Of a DNA stretch of 7,318 nt, positions 1 to 7,318 are shown in pieces; position 1 is the first letter of the stretch; each line of letters starts with the position of its first letter. The position numbers and the translations under genes were made by a program. This DNA comes from J061 sp003695725 [NCBI: Candidatus Schekmanbacteria bacterium]. Lineage in GTDB: Bacteria > Schekmanbacteria > GWA2-38-11. The notes beneath the pieces were generated by a model. That model made no database searches. It was not told the origin of the DNA and was given only the letters and a program-made list of their open reading frames with translations. Location: assembly GCA_003695725.1 (NCBI GenBank), contig RFHX01000027.1, positions 1-7,318 of the forward strand, read 5' to 3'.

Positions 1-62
1 GTATTATGGCATAATATTTGCTTATATGAATTGAGTAATGAAGTATTTTTTGAAATTAAATT

Positions 63-68
63 AGGGGG
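63..68 (+). promoter_or_regulatory. Ribosome binding site that decides the start of the first secreted-protein gene
   Basis: AGGGGG lies directly before ATG 69 but 6 nt before the in-frame ATG at 75. Normal Shine-Dalgarno spacing therefore favours the second ATG and shortens the protein by two residues. The rest of 1-62 is AT-rich, and I could not identify a convincing -35/-10 pair in it. Confidence 0.6.
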
Positions 69-74
69 ATGAAA

Positions 75-461
75 ATGAAAATAAAAGGTCTGATTGTTAT
101 AGCTGTATGTTTAATAACCTTACTTGCATTGCCTTTAATATCATCTGCTTTACAAATAAAGGGACTTGTTTTTGATGATAAAAATTGTAATGGAAATAAG
201 AATTTAGGTGAAAAAGGAATTGCAGGCGTCACCATTGCATTGACGCCGGGCCCATTATTCGCTGTTACCAATGCCAAAGGAAGATTTACTTTTACAGGAT
301 TGACGCCGGGTACATACGTTTTGTCAGAAGCTGACCCTGCAGGATACTGCAGCACAAGTCCAAATACAAGAATTGTGAGACTCGTATTCAAAGATGTAAC
401 AGGACAATTATTCGCTGACAGCAAAAAAGCAGTAAGTCCGCCATCAGGGTGCTGTCCATAA
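75..461 (+). CDS. Small secreted single-domain SdrD B-like protein with Cys-Cys tail (paralogue 1)
   Basis: Predicted 128-residue exported protein of unknown function. Residues 1-25 form a signal peptide (Lys-rich start, hydrophobic core, likely cleavage after SSA25). Residues 28-117 look like one SdrD B-like/CnaB-type beta-sandwich domain. It shows the family pattern of VF-D-D-N-NG followed by GE-GIAGV (32-51), then T-A-KG-F-F-GL-PG-Y (65-81) and DPAGY (87-91). The Asp/Asn-rich loop DDKNCNG (34-40) resembles the calcium-binding loop of SdrD B repeats. The mature part has four cysteines (38, 92, 126, 127), all shared with the downstream paralogue, as is the tail SPPSGCC. I chose ATG at 75 because the purine run AGGGGG (63-68) sits 6 nt upstream of it, whereas the ATG at 69 directly abuts that run. 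No LPXTG anchor or membrane tail is present, so it is probably free or bound by partners outside the membrane. Export and fold are well supported; the role is unknown. Confidence 0.82.
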   Translation: MKIKGLIVIAVCLITLLALPLISSALQIKGLVFDDKNCNGNKNLGEKGIAGVTIALTPGPLFAVTNAKGRFTFTGLTPGTYVLSEADPAGYCSTSPNTRIVRLVFKDVTGQLFADSKKAVSPPSGCCP

Positions 462-500
462 TTTAGATTAAAAAAAACAAACGGCAAAATAGATAATTTC

Positions 501-532
501 AAAGCACTGTCATAAAAGGCAGTGCTTTTTTT
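501..532 (+). terminator. Rho-independent terminator after the first secreted-protein gene
   Basis: The perfect inverted arms AAAGCACTG (501-509) and CAGTGCTTT (520-528) can be extended inward by a T-G and a C-G pair, leaving a 6-nt loop. The downstream arm runs into seven consecutive T (526-532). It sits 40 nt after the stop codon, so the two secreted-protein genes are probably not one simple operon. The minus-strand reading has no T run, so it acts on plus-strand transcripts only. Confidence 0.9.
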
Positions 533-643
533 ATTTCCTCTCAAATTCAAATCATCGTGACAATCGTTTTAATATAGTCATCATAACTATTTACATTCAA
601 TATCAATAAAAAAACGAATTATTCATAAAAAAAATCCGATAAG

Positions 644-659
644 CATTGATTGATCAATG
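644..659. promoter_or_regulatory. Inverted repeat upstream of the second secreted-protein gene (possible operator)
   Basis: CATTGAT (644-650) and ATCAATG (653-659) form a perfect 7-bp inverted repeat with a 2-nt centre. It contains the 10-bp palindrome ATTGATCAAT (649-658). It ends 23 nt before the ATG at 683, a position that suits a regulator site or a 5' leader hairpin. The rest of 533-682 is AT-rich and I see no gene in it. In such AT-rich sequence a short palindrome can arise by chance, so the functional reading is inference. Confidence 0.3.
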
Positions 660-682
660 TTAATTTTCTCATTTATCGTATA

Positions 683-1150
683 ATGAAAAGAATAAAAAAA
701 ATTGAATGCCCTGCATTTATTTTCCTCGTATTTCTTATTGTACTTTCTTTTTTATCTTCAGCATCCGCTGACAGCAATAAGATTAAAGGGACTGTTTTCA
801 ATGATAAAAACTGTAATGGCATAAAAAATCCAGGAGAAAGCGGCATCGCCGGTGTTTTGATAACATTGAATCCTACAGGCCAAACAGATATAACAAACCA
901 TAAAGGAAAATACGAATTCAAGAAACTAAAGGAAGGAATATATACGGTTATTGAAACTGATCCTGAAGGGTATTGCAGTACTACATCGAATATATTTGTA
1001 GTGGAAATAAAGAAAAAGCATAAAGATAAAAAGAAATCGAGTAAAAAAGATGATGACGACGCTGACGATGATGAAAAAGAAAAAAGAAACTACGATTTTG
1101 GTGATACTAGAAAAAGTATAAGCCCCCCTGCCGGATGCTGTATCTACTAA
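683..1150 (+). CDS. Small secreted SdrD B-like protein with Lys/Asp-rich insert and Cys-Cys tail (paralogue 2)
   Basis: Predicted 155-residue exported protein and divergent paralogue of the gene upstream. Residues 1-29 form a signal peptide (KRIKK basic start, hydrophobic 11-24, likely cleavage after ASA29). Residues 34-103 align without gaps to residues 28-97 of the first protein, with about 40 of 70 positions identical by hand count. The alignment covers VF-DKNCNG, GE-GIAGV, TN-KG and DP-GYCST. All four mature cysteines (43, 98, 152, 153) and the tail SPPAGCC are conserved. Residues 110-136 are an added block, first Lys-rich and then Asp-rich, placed before the closing strand NYDFGD, itself typical of SdrD B repeats. 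An open frame extends upstream to a TTG at 650, but the signal peptide fits ATG 683 better. No clear Shine-Dalgarno sequence precedes that ATG, so initiation is uncertain. There is no cell-wall anchor motif. Function unknown. Confidence 0.8.
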   Translation: MKRIKKIECPAFIFLVFLIVLSFLSSASADSNKIKGTVFNDKNCNGIKNPGESGIAGVLITLNPTGQTDITNHKGKYEFKKLKEGIYTVIETDPEGYCSTTSNIFVVEIKKKHKDKKKSSKKDDDDADDDEKEKRNYDFGDTRKSISPPAGCCIY

Positions 1151-1168
1151 CAATCAATAAGGGCTTAT
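1118..1168. terminator. Candidate bidirectional terminator between the convergent units
   Basis: ATAAGCCC (1118-1125) is exactly complementary to GGGCTTAT (1161-1168), giving an 8-bp stem with a 35-nt loop. On the plus strand it is followed by an A/T-rich stretch ending in a T run; on the minus strand it is followed by ACTTTTTC. It overlaps the end of the second secreted-protein gene and lies just past the stop codon of atpC. The loop is much longer than usual, and a smaller alternative hairpin (AATAA-GGGC-TTATT, 1156-1169) competes with it. This is a weak call. Confidence 0.3.
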
Positions 1169-1171
1169 TAT

Positions 1172-1579
1172 TTAAATTTTTCCGACAAGTTCCAATCTTG
1201 CCATTGCACGCGCTAGCGCCAATTCAGCTCTCTCAACATCAATGTCTTCACCGCCGCTCGATAAACGCTTTTCAGCTCTTTTGCGCGCCTCCTCTGCCCT
1301 TTGAACATCTATCTCTTCCGGTCGCTCGGCTGTTTCAGCAAGAATTATAACCGCATCTTTTCGAACTTCAGCATATCCCCAGCTTACTGCCAATTTTTTA
1401 ACCTCACCACCGAGCGTAACATAGGATATGTGACCTGATTTCAAAACCGACAAAAAGGGTGTATGTTCAGGTAATACACCAAATTCTCCATTGATGCCCG
1501 GAGCAGTTACCTCCTTGACATCTTCACTCACCACCATCTTCTCAGGTGTAACTATTTCAAGAAATATATTATCAGCCAT
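1172..1579 (-). CDS. atpC: F1 ATP synthase epsilon subunit
   Basis: Full-length epsilon subunit (135 residues) of the F1 central stalk. It binds gamma and the c-ring and can restrain ATP hydrolysis. The N-terminal beta-sandwich covers about 1-85, with the family hallmark GEFGVLPEHTPFL at 31-43. The C-terminal helical hairpin covers about 88-133. Each helix opens with the same pattern: IDVQRA at 90-95 and IDVERA at 113-118. The first matches the I/L-D-x-x-R-A motif linked to ATP binding in Bacillus-type epsilon, so nucleotide-sensitive inhibition is possible here by inference. It is the last gene of the operon and starts 6 nt after the atpD stop. No Shine-Dalgarno is visible in that gap or the end of atpD, so translation is probably coupled to beta. 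Confidence 0.96.
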   Translation of the reverse strand: MADNIFLEIVTPEKMVVSEDVKEVTAPGINGEFGVLPEHTPFLSVLKSGHISYVTLGGEVKKLAVSWGYAEVRKDAVIILAETAERPEEIDVQRAEEARKRAEKRLSSGGEDIDVERAELALARAMARLELVGKI

Positions 1580-1585
1580 AGTTTT

Positions 1586-3028
<1,443 letters not shown>

Positions 3029-3046
3029 TTATCTTTAAAATTTTAA

Positions 3047-3907
3047 TTATCCGCTCAATGCTTCAGCGCCTGCCACTATCTCAAGTAATTCCTTCGTAAT
3101 AGCCGCTTGCCGCGCCTTATTATATTTCAATGTCAATGAATCTATCATTTCAGACGCATTCCTTGATGCATTTTCCATTGCCGACATTCTTGCTGCATGT
3201 TCAGCGGCAACAGAATCAAGCAATGCTGTATAAATTATGACTTCCATTGACCGTGGCAAAAGTTCATTTATTATTGACTGCCTATCGGGCTCATAGATAA
3301 AATCGACAGGGTTCTCATCTGCTATATCTTCAGTAATCTCAATAGGTAGAAGCTGCTTACATACGACCTGTTGGGATACAGCAGACTTAAACTCATTATA
3401 AACCATTATTACCTTTTCTATTTCCTCATCAATATAATTTTTGGTTATTTCCCTTGTTATTCTAACAGCATGCTCATAGCCAATGTTATTGAAAATGTCA
3501 GAATAAGTATTTCTGATATTCCAATTGCGTTTTCTGTAATAGTCGCAACATTTTTTCCCTATGAGCGTCAGATTGATTTCTTTATTTTGATTACTACGAA
3601 TTATTCTGTCCGTTTCTTTGAACACATTATTGTTAAAGGCGCCACAAAGTCCTTTATCTCCTGATATGACAACAATTTCAATAACCCCCTCTTCGCCTTT
3701 GCTCAACAAAGGATGTGCATCAGCCCCTGCCCTAAAAGCAAGACTCTTCAATACATCATTTATCTTTCTACCATAAGGCCTTGCCGCTATTATCCTCTCT
3801 TGAGCGCGTCTAAACTTTGCGGCAGAAACCATCTTCATTGCTTTGGTTATCTGCTCTGTTTTCTTGACGCTTGCAATTCTTCTTTTTATATCTCTTACAC
3901 TGGGCAT
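3047..3907 (-). CDS. atpG: F1 ATP synthase gamma subunit (rotor shaft)
   Basis: Central rotor subunit (286 residues), whose N- and C-terminal helices form the coiled coil turning inside the alpha3beta3 hexamer. Hallmarks are the N-terminal block RRIASVKKTEQITKAMKMVS (9-28), the conserved ISGDKGLCGAFN (81-92), AEHAARMSAMENASRNA (235-251) and the C-terminal ITKELLEIVAGAEAL (270-284). There is no inserted redox-regulatory loop of the chloroplast kind, although adjacent cysteines occur at 120-121. A Shine-Dalgarno-like AAAGGG precedes the ATG, and 19 nt separate it from the atpA stop. Length and termini are normal for bacteria. Confidence 0.98.
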   Translation of the reverse strand: MPSVRDIKRRIASVKKTEQITKAMKMVSAAKFRRAQERIIAARPYGRKINDVLKSLAFRAGADAHPLLSKGEEGVIEIVVISGDKGLCGAFNNNVFKETDRIIRSNQNKEINLTLIGKKCCDYYRKRNWNIRNTYSDIFNNIGYEHAVRITREITKNYIDEEIEKVIMVYNEFKSAVSQQVVCKQLLPIEITEDIADENPVDFIYEPDRQSIINELLPRSMEVIIYTALLDSVAAEHAARMSAMENASRNASEMIDSLTLKYNKARQAAITKELLEIVAGAEALSG

Positions 3908-3926
3908 AATTTATTTACCCTTTATA

Positions 3927-5450
3927 TTATTTTTCATTCAATGTCTGTTTGAAGGAAGATTTAAATTCCTCAATTACACTTTTCAGTTTAGTTTCTATCT
4001 CTTCCGTTAACTCCTTTTCCGTCTCTATCTTTGTAATCAAATCGGGATAGTTTGCATCTACAAACTGCAAAAGCTCAGTCTCAAATCTCTTGCATTCCTC
4101 GAGTGGAATATCATCGAGATAATTGTTGACACCTGCATATATAGCTATAATCTGCTTCCCAACTGTAACAGGCTCATATTGTCCCTGTTTTAAAATCTCT
4201 ACCATCCTTTCTCCTTTAGCAAGCTGAGCCTGTGTCGCTTTATCCAATTCGCTTCCAAACTGGGCAAAAGCGGCCATTTCTCTATATTGCGCAAGGTCAA
4301 GTCTCAATCTACCTGCTACCTGCTTCATCGCTTTAATTTGAGCATTTCCACCGACACGAGAAACTGAAAGACCAACATTGATAGCTGGTCTTACACCTGA
4401 ATAGAAAAGGTCTGTTTCCAAATAAATCTGACCGTCTGTAATGGAAATAACATTTGTGGGAATATACGCAGAAACGTCACCTGCCTGTGTTTCAATTATC
4501 GGCAATGCTGTCAATGAACCTCCTCCCAGCTCTTCATTCAGTTTTGCAGCTCTTTCAAGGAGTCTTGAATGAAGATAAAAGACATCTCCCGGATATGCTT
4601 CTCGTCCAGGAGGTCTCCTCAACAGGAGAGAAAGCTGACGGTAGGCCGCTGCCTGCTTGGACAAATCGTCATAAATTAGAAGAGCATGTCCTCCTTTGTC
4701 TCTGAAATATTCCCCCATTGCACAACCTGCATATGGTGCAATATACTGTAATGGAGCTGGCTCTGATGCTGACGCAACTACAACTGTAGTGTATTCCATT
4801 GCTCCATAATCCTCGAGAGTTTTTACAACCTGTGCAATTGTAGATTTCTTCTGTCCTGTGGCAACATAAATACAAATAACATCTTTTCCCTTTTGGTTGA
4901 TTATAGTATCTATTGCAACTGCTGTTTTACCCGTCTGCCTGTCGCCAATAATAAGTTCTCTCTGTCCTCTTCCTATGGGTATCATAGAGTCAATTGCCTT
5001 AATTCCTGTCTGGAGAGGTTCTTTAACCGGCTGTCTATCGACAACACCTGGAGCAAGTCTTTCAACAGGCATAAATTCTTTTGCATCGATAGGTCCCTTG
5101 CCATCAACGGGCTGGCCAAGAGCATTCACGACTCTGCCAATAAGACATTCGCCTACAGGGACTTCCATAATTCTTTTTGTCCTCTTGACGACATCGCCTT
5201 CTTTTATCTTTTCCGCTTCGCCAAAAAGTACAGCACCTACATTGTCCTCTTCAAGGTTCAATGCCATACCATAGACATTGTGGGGAAATTCAAGCATCTC
5301 TCCATACATCACCTTCTCTAAGCCGTATATTCTCGCTATACCATCTCCTACCATCATAACAGTGCCGATTTCATCAACTTGAAGAGAAGCTTCATAACCT
5401 GAAATTTGTTTTTTAATTATTTCACTAATTTCTGACGGTCTAATCTGCAT
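3927..5450 (-). CDS. atpA: F1 ATP synthase alpha subunit
   Basis: Non-catalytic nucleotide-binding subunit of F1 (507 residues, family length), alternating with beta in the hexamer. It shows Walker A GDRQTGKT (169-176), a Walker B region ALLIYDD (256-262), and the family signature [10 protein letters not shown] (355-364) followed by R365. That arginine is in the position of the arginine finger that completes the beta catalytic site. The N-terminal helix ([16 protein letters not shown]) is the segment that contacts delta and the stator. The start is well defined by AAGAAAGGAG, about 9 nt upstream in the 33-nt gap after atpH. No deviations or frameshifts were seen. Confidence 0.99.
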   Translation of the reverse strand: MQIRPSEISEIIKKQISGYEASLQVDEIGTVMMVGDGIARIYGLEKVMYGEMLEFPHNVYGMALNLEEDNVGAVLFGEAEKIKEGDVVKRTKRIMEVPVGECLIGRVVNALGQPVDGKGPIDAKEFMPVERLAPGVVDRQPVKEPLQTGIKAIDSMIPIGRGQRELIIGDRQTGKTAVAIDTIINQKGKDVICIYVATGQKKSTIAQVVKTLEDYGAMEYTTVVVASASEPAPLQYIAPYAGCAMGEYFRDKGGHALLIYDDLSKQAAAYRQLSLLLRRPPGREAYPGDVFYLHSRLLERAAKLNEELGGGSLTALPIIETQAGDVSAYIPTNVISITDGQIYLETDLFYSGVRPAINVGLSVSRVGGNAQIKAMKQVAGRLRLDLAQYREMAAFAQFGSELDKATQAQLAKGERMVEILKQGQYEPVTVGKQIIAIYAGVNNYLDDIPLEECKRFETELLQFVDANYPDLITKIETEKELTEEIETKLKSVIEEFKSSFKQTLNEK

Positions 5451-5483
5451 ATTATTTTTCTCCTTTCTTAAGGATCATTTTTT

Positions 5484-6023
5484 TCAGCTCAAAAGTTTTT
5501 CTTCAGCAATTTTCAATTGTGTTTTTATACTTCCATCAACTACCAAACTACCTATTTTAGTAATGGCACCTCCTATAATAGAAGGGTCTTCAGATACTTT
5601 TACAATCACTTCTTTGCCAGTTATCTCTGAAAGTTTAGAACTGAGAAAGTTTTTTTCATTTTCATCCAGTGCTTCGGCTACTATTACTTCAGCCCTTGTA
5701 CGATTCTTTGCCAAATCAACAAATGAAAGAAACTGTTCTGCAATTTCATTAAGAATGCCTAATGCTCGTTTCTTTAAAAGAACAATAAGAAAGGCTTTTG
5801 TAATATCTGAAATTCCCGCCTTTTCGGTAATTTCATTAAGCGCATTTTCCTTCCTTTCAAGTGGAATACCAGGATTTAAAAAAAACTTCTGCACTTCATC
5901 ACTGCCTTTAAATAATTCAGCAATTGCTGTTAATTCGTTGTAGATTGAATCAAGGTCCGCTCCTTCATCCAAAGTATCTATATAACTTCTTGCAAATTTT
6001 CGAGCTAGCGAACTTTTATTCAT
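5484..6023 (-). CDS. atpH: F1 ATP synthase delta subunit (OSCP family)
   Basis: Stator subunit (179 residues) that joins the top of F1 to the b/b' peripheral stalk. The N-terminal helical bundle (about 1-105) contains ARKFARSY near the start and the FFLNPGIPLERK segment (47-58). The C-terminal part carries the family signature DPSIIGGAITKIGSLVVDGS (146-165). The ATG overlaps the end of atpF by 8 nt (ATGAATAA), with a TTGGAG ribosome site inside the atpF coding region. This favours coupled translation of two partners that bind each other. Confidence 0.97.
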   Translation of the reverse strand: MNKSSLARKFARSYIDTLDEGADLDSIYNELTAIAELFKGSDEVQKFFLNPGIPLERKENALNEITEKAGISDITKAFLIVLLKKRALGILNEIAEQFLSFVDLAKNRTRAEVIVAEALDENEKNFLSSKLSEITGKEVIVKVSEDPSIIGGAITKIGSLVVDGSIKTQLKIAEEKLLS

Positions 6024-6612
6024 TTATTTCTCCAAGTTGTTTCACATAATTATTGAAAAGTTTCTTTCTCTCTTCCGGTGTAATTCGACCTTTAATCATA
6101 TCTTCTGCCAAAACCGTTGCCTGCTTGATAATTTCCTCTTTCAACTCTTTTACTGATAACTCTATTGCTTGCCTAATATTTTGTTCATTTTGTTCTTCTA
6201 TACGGGCAATCTTTTCATTTGCTTCTTCTAAAATGCGCTTCTTCTCCTTCTCAATAGCCGCTTTAGCATTTGCTCTGATAATCTCTATTTCCTTATTGAG
6301 ACTTTTTATCTTTTCTTCTGCAATCTTTAATTTTTCATTTGCTTCCTTTTCTGCTCTCCTGCTCTCTTCGAGAGTCCTTTTAATATTTTCAACTCTTGCT
6401 GAAAAAAACTCTGGAACAATTTTTTTCAAAACAAAGAAAAGTGCTCCTGCGAGTATCAAGAAATTTATCCACTTGTATATTTCTTTGGCAACATTAACAT
6501 GGTGTGCTGCCTCTCCTGCCTCCTCAGCAAAAGAGAAGCCAGCACAAGCAAGAAAGACAAAAACCATAAAGCATATCAATATGGACAAATTTCTTTTCAA
6601 ATATTCATTCAT
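6016..6612 (-). CDS. atpF: F0 ATP synthase subunit b (peripheral stalk), with signal-like N-terminus
   Basis: Peripheral stalk subunit (198 residues), longer than the roughly 155-residue enterobacterial b. It has two hydrophobic stretches: 9-29, ending SFA29 before EEAGEAAHH and resembling a cleavable signal peptide, and about 49-63, the membrane anchor typical of b. From about 70 onward it is a highly charged alpha-helical coiled coil rich in Glu, Lys and Ala, ending in a delta-binding tail. The extra N-terminal segment is a recurring feature of b in deltaproteobacterial-type operons. The gene starts 7 nt after the stop of b'. The AAAGGA there directly abuts the ATG, which is too close for normal spacing, so coupling to b' or initiation at the TTG of codon 5 is possible. 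It likely pairs with b' as a heterodimer. Confidence 0.95.
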   Translation of the reverse strand: MNEYLKRNLSILICFMVFVFLACAGFSFAEEAGEAAHHVNVAKEIYKWINFLILAGALFFVLKKIVPEFFSARVENIKRTLEESRRAEKEANEKLKIAEEKIKSLNKEIEIIRANAKAAIEKEKKRILEEANEKIARIEEQNEQNIRQAIELSVKELKEEIIKQATVLAEDMIKGRITPEERKKLFNNYVKQLGEINE

Positions 6613-6619
6613 TCCTTTA

Positions 6620-7045
6620 TCAACCTTGAATATTAATTATCTTTTCTGCCAATTCTTTTGCTATTGATTCAGCATATGTGGAAAGTTCTTTTTTCGCTTC
6701 TGTTTTTTCCTTCATCAGGCTTTCTTTTACTTCATTCAATTTTCTGTTTGCTTCATCCTGCGCTTTTTTTATCAATTGTGTGCTTGTATTCACCGCTTCT
6801 TTTTTGGTTTCTGCCTGCTCGCGAATAATTCTCTTCTTTTCTTCAGAAATAGTTCCTATATACTCATTTTCCTTCATCTGGCTTACTTCTGTAAATTTCT
6901 TTGCATTTTCAAGAGATTTTTTTACTTTCTCTTGACGCTGTTCTAAAATTTTAGAGAGAGGAAGAAACAAATTTTTGTTCAAAATATACATTAATATTAG
7001 AAAATTTGCTGCTAATATTATCAATGTAAAGTTAATTTCAAGCAT
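6620..7045 (-). CDS. atpF': F0 ATP synthase subunit b' (second peripheral stalk subunit)
   Basis: Short b-type subunit (141 residues, typical for b'). A single N-terminal membrane helix (about 5-22) is followed by LNKNLFLPLSKILEQRQEKVKKSLE (22-46), the conserved region where the stalk leaves the membrane. A charged helix runs to the end. It pairs with the longer b encoded next in the operon to form the stator. The ATG overlaps the stop of the upstream atpI-like gene by 8 nt (ATGCTTGA), and a GAAGG ribosome site lies about 10 nt upstream inside that gene. Such b/b' pairs are known in cyanobacteria, alphaproteobacteria, deltaproteobacteria and some related phyla. Confidence 0.94.
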   Translation of the reverse strand: MLEINFTLIILAANFLILMYILNKNLFLPLSKILEQRQEKVKKSLENAKKFTEVSQMKENEYIGTISEEKKRIIREQAETKKEAVNTSTQLIKKAQDEANRKLNEVKESLMKEKTEAKKELSTYAESIAKELAEKIINIQG

Positions 7046-7318
7046 TTTCTCTAACCTTCAAAAAAGTTTTTTTAAGGTTTAATATCACTTTCTCTGGGAA
7101 AACAACTGTAAAGAAAAGTGGCACAAGATAACCAACAAGGCCAAAAATGAGTGATGAATTAGATACTGTGACAGCGCTATAAAGGAATAAACCTGCTAAA
7201 AAAAACCTAAGCAGATAACTAAAAAATATTGGATGTTTCTTCTTGGGGCTTGTTTCAATATTTAATATTTTCCCCGCATTTTCAACAAGGAGTGCCATAT
7301 TGGTAAATCCAACAAGAA
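7038..7318 (-). CDS. ATP synthase subunit I-like membrane protein, N-terminus cut by window edge
   Basis: The C-terminal 92 residues are visible and the frame is open to the right edge. The first in-frame ATG (7296-7298) is probably internal, because the codons before it read LVGFTN and form the G-x-x-N segment common in subunit I proteins. Visible layout is the end of one membrane segment, a short basic loop (about 24-28 of the visible part), the segment FFSYLLRFFLAGLFLY (31-46) with the arginine often seen in the family, and a last hydrophobic segment (about 55-73) with a charged tail. Subunit I proteins are small four-helix membrane proteins linked to c-ring assembly or Mg2+ handling. The family is poorly conserved; position at the head of an atp operon and topology carry most of the call. 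It overlaps b' by 8 nt. Confidence 0.72.
   Translation of the reverse strand, partial: LVGFTNMALLVENAGKILNIETSPKKKHPIFFSYLLRFFLAGLFLYSAVTVSNSSLIFGLVGYLVPLFFTVVFPEKVILNLKKTFLKVRENA

Noticed and set aside
239-310. Direct repeat ATTGACGCCGGG at 239-250 and 299-310 in the first secreted-protein gene
   Set aside because: Both copies encode LTPG in frame at two turns of the domain. Twelve bases are too short to call a repeat element.
56-550. Minus-strand open frame of 164 codons over the first secreted-protein gene
   Set aside because: The plus-strand frame has a signal peptide, a recognised domain, a paralogue and a terminator; the minus frame has none and would run through the terminator.
650-682. 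Upstream TTG start extending the second secreted protein by 11 residues
   Set aside because: It would place MINVNFLIYRI before the basic KRIKK start of the signal peptide and overlaps the inverted repeat; ATG 683 gives a standard signal peptide.
679-684. Perfect TATAAT hexamer at the start of the second secreted-protein gene
   Set aside because: It overlaps the ATG, so a transcript from it would lack the start codon, and no -35 box lies at 16-18 nt. It is probably chance in AT-rich sequence.
6053-6667. Long plus-strand open frame (about 200 codons) antisense to atpF
   Set aside because: It mirrors the Lys/Glu-rich coiled coil of b as a Phe/Ser-rich frame, has no family features and lies fully over well-supported genes.

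Overview
The window is AT-rich bacterial DNA. It holds most of an F-type ATP synthase operon on the minus strand and, convergent with it, two small secreted-protein genes on the plus strand. The ATP synthase has two different b-type stalk subunits, b' and b, and the longer one carries a signal-peptide-like N-terminus. This pattern is familiar from deltaproteobacterial, Nitrospirota-like and related candidate-phylum lineages. I infer a Gram-negative-type bacterium of that broad kind, but the sequence alone does not fix the taxon.

Bases 1-1150 (plus strand): two paralogous genes encode a signal peptide followed by a single SdrD B-like (CnaB/prealbumin-like) beta-sandwich domain. Each ends in the same unusual tail, S-P-P-(S/A)-G-C-C. 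The first gene is closed by a strong intrinsic terminator (501-532). The second has its own 5' region with a small inverted repeat (644-659), and its product carries a Lys/Asp-rich insertion before the tail. This pair is the least explained part of the window.

Bases 1172-7318 (minus strand): in transcription order, right to left, the genes are atpI-like (cut by the right edge), b', b, delta (atpH), alpha (atpA), gamma (atpG), beta (atpD) and epsilon (atpC). They are closely packed. There are 8-nt overlaps at atpI/b' and b/delta, gaps of 6-7 nt at b'/b and beta/epsilon, and gaps of 19-42 nt with visible Shine-Dalgarno sequences before alpha, gamma and beta. All catalytic motifs in alpha and beta are intact, so this is an ordinary working F1 with its peripheral stalk. 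The membrane subunits a (atpB) and c (atpE) are not between atpI and b', where a canonical operon would have them; they must lie off the right edge or elsewhere. The operon promoter is also outside the window.

The two transcription units meet tail to tail with 21 nt between stop codons (1151-1171). I found no rRNA, tRNA, CRISPR array, insertion sequence or origin. The only non-coding stretches are 1-74, 462-682 and the short gaps in the operon.
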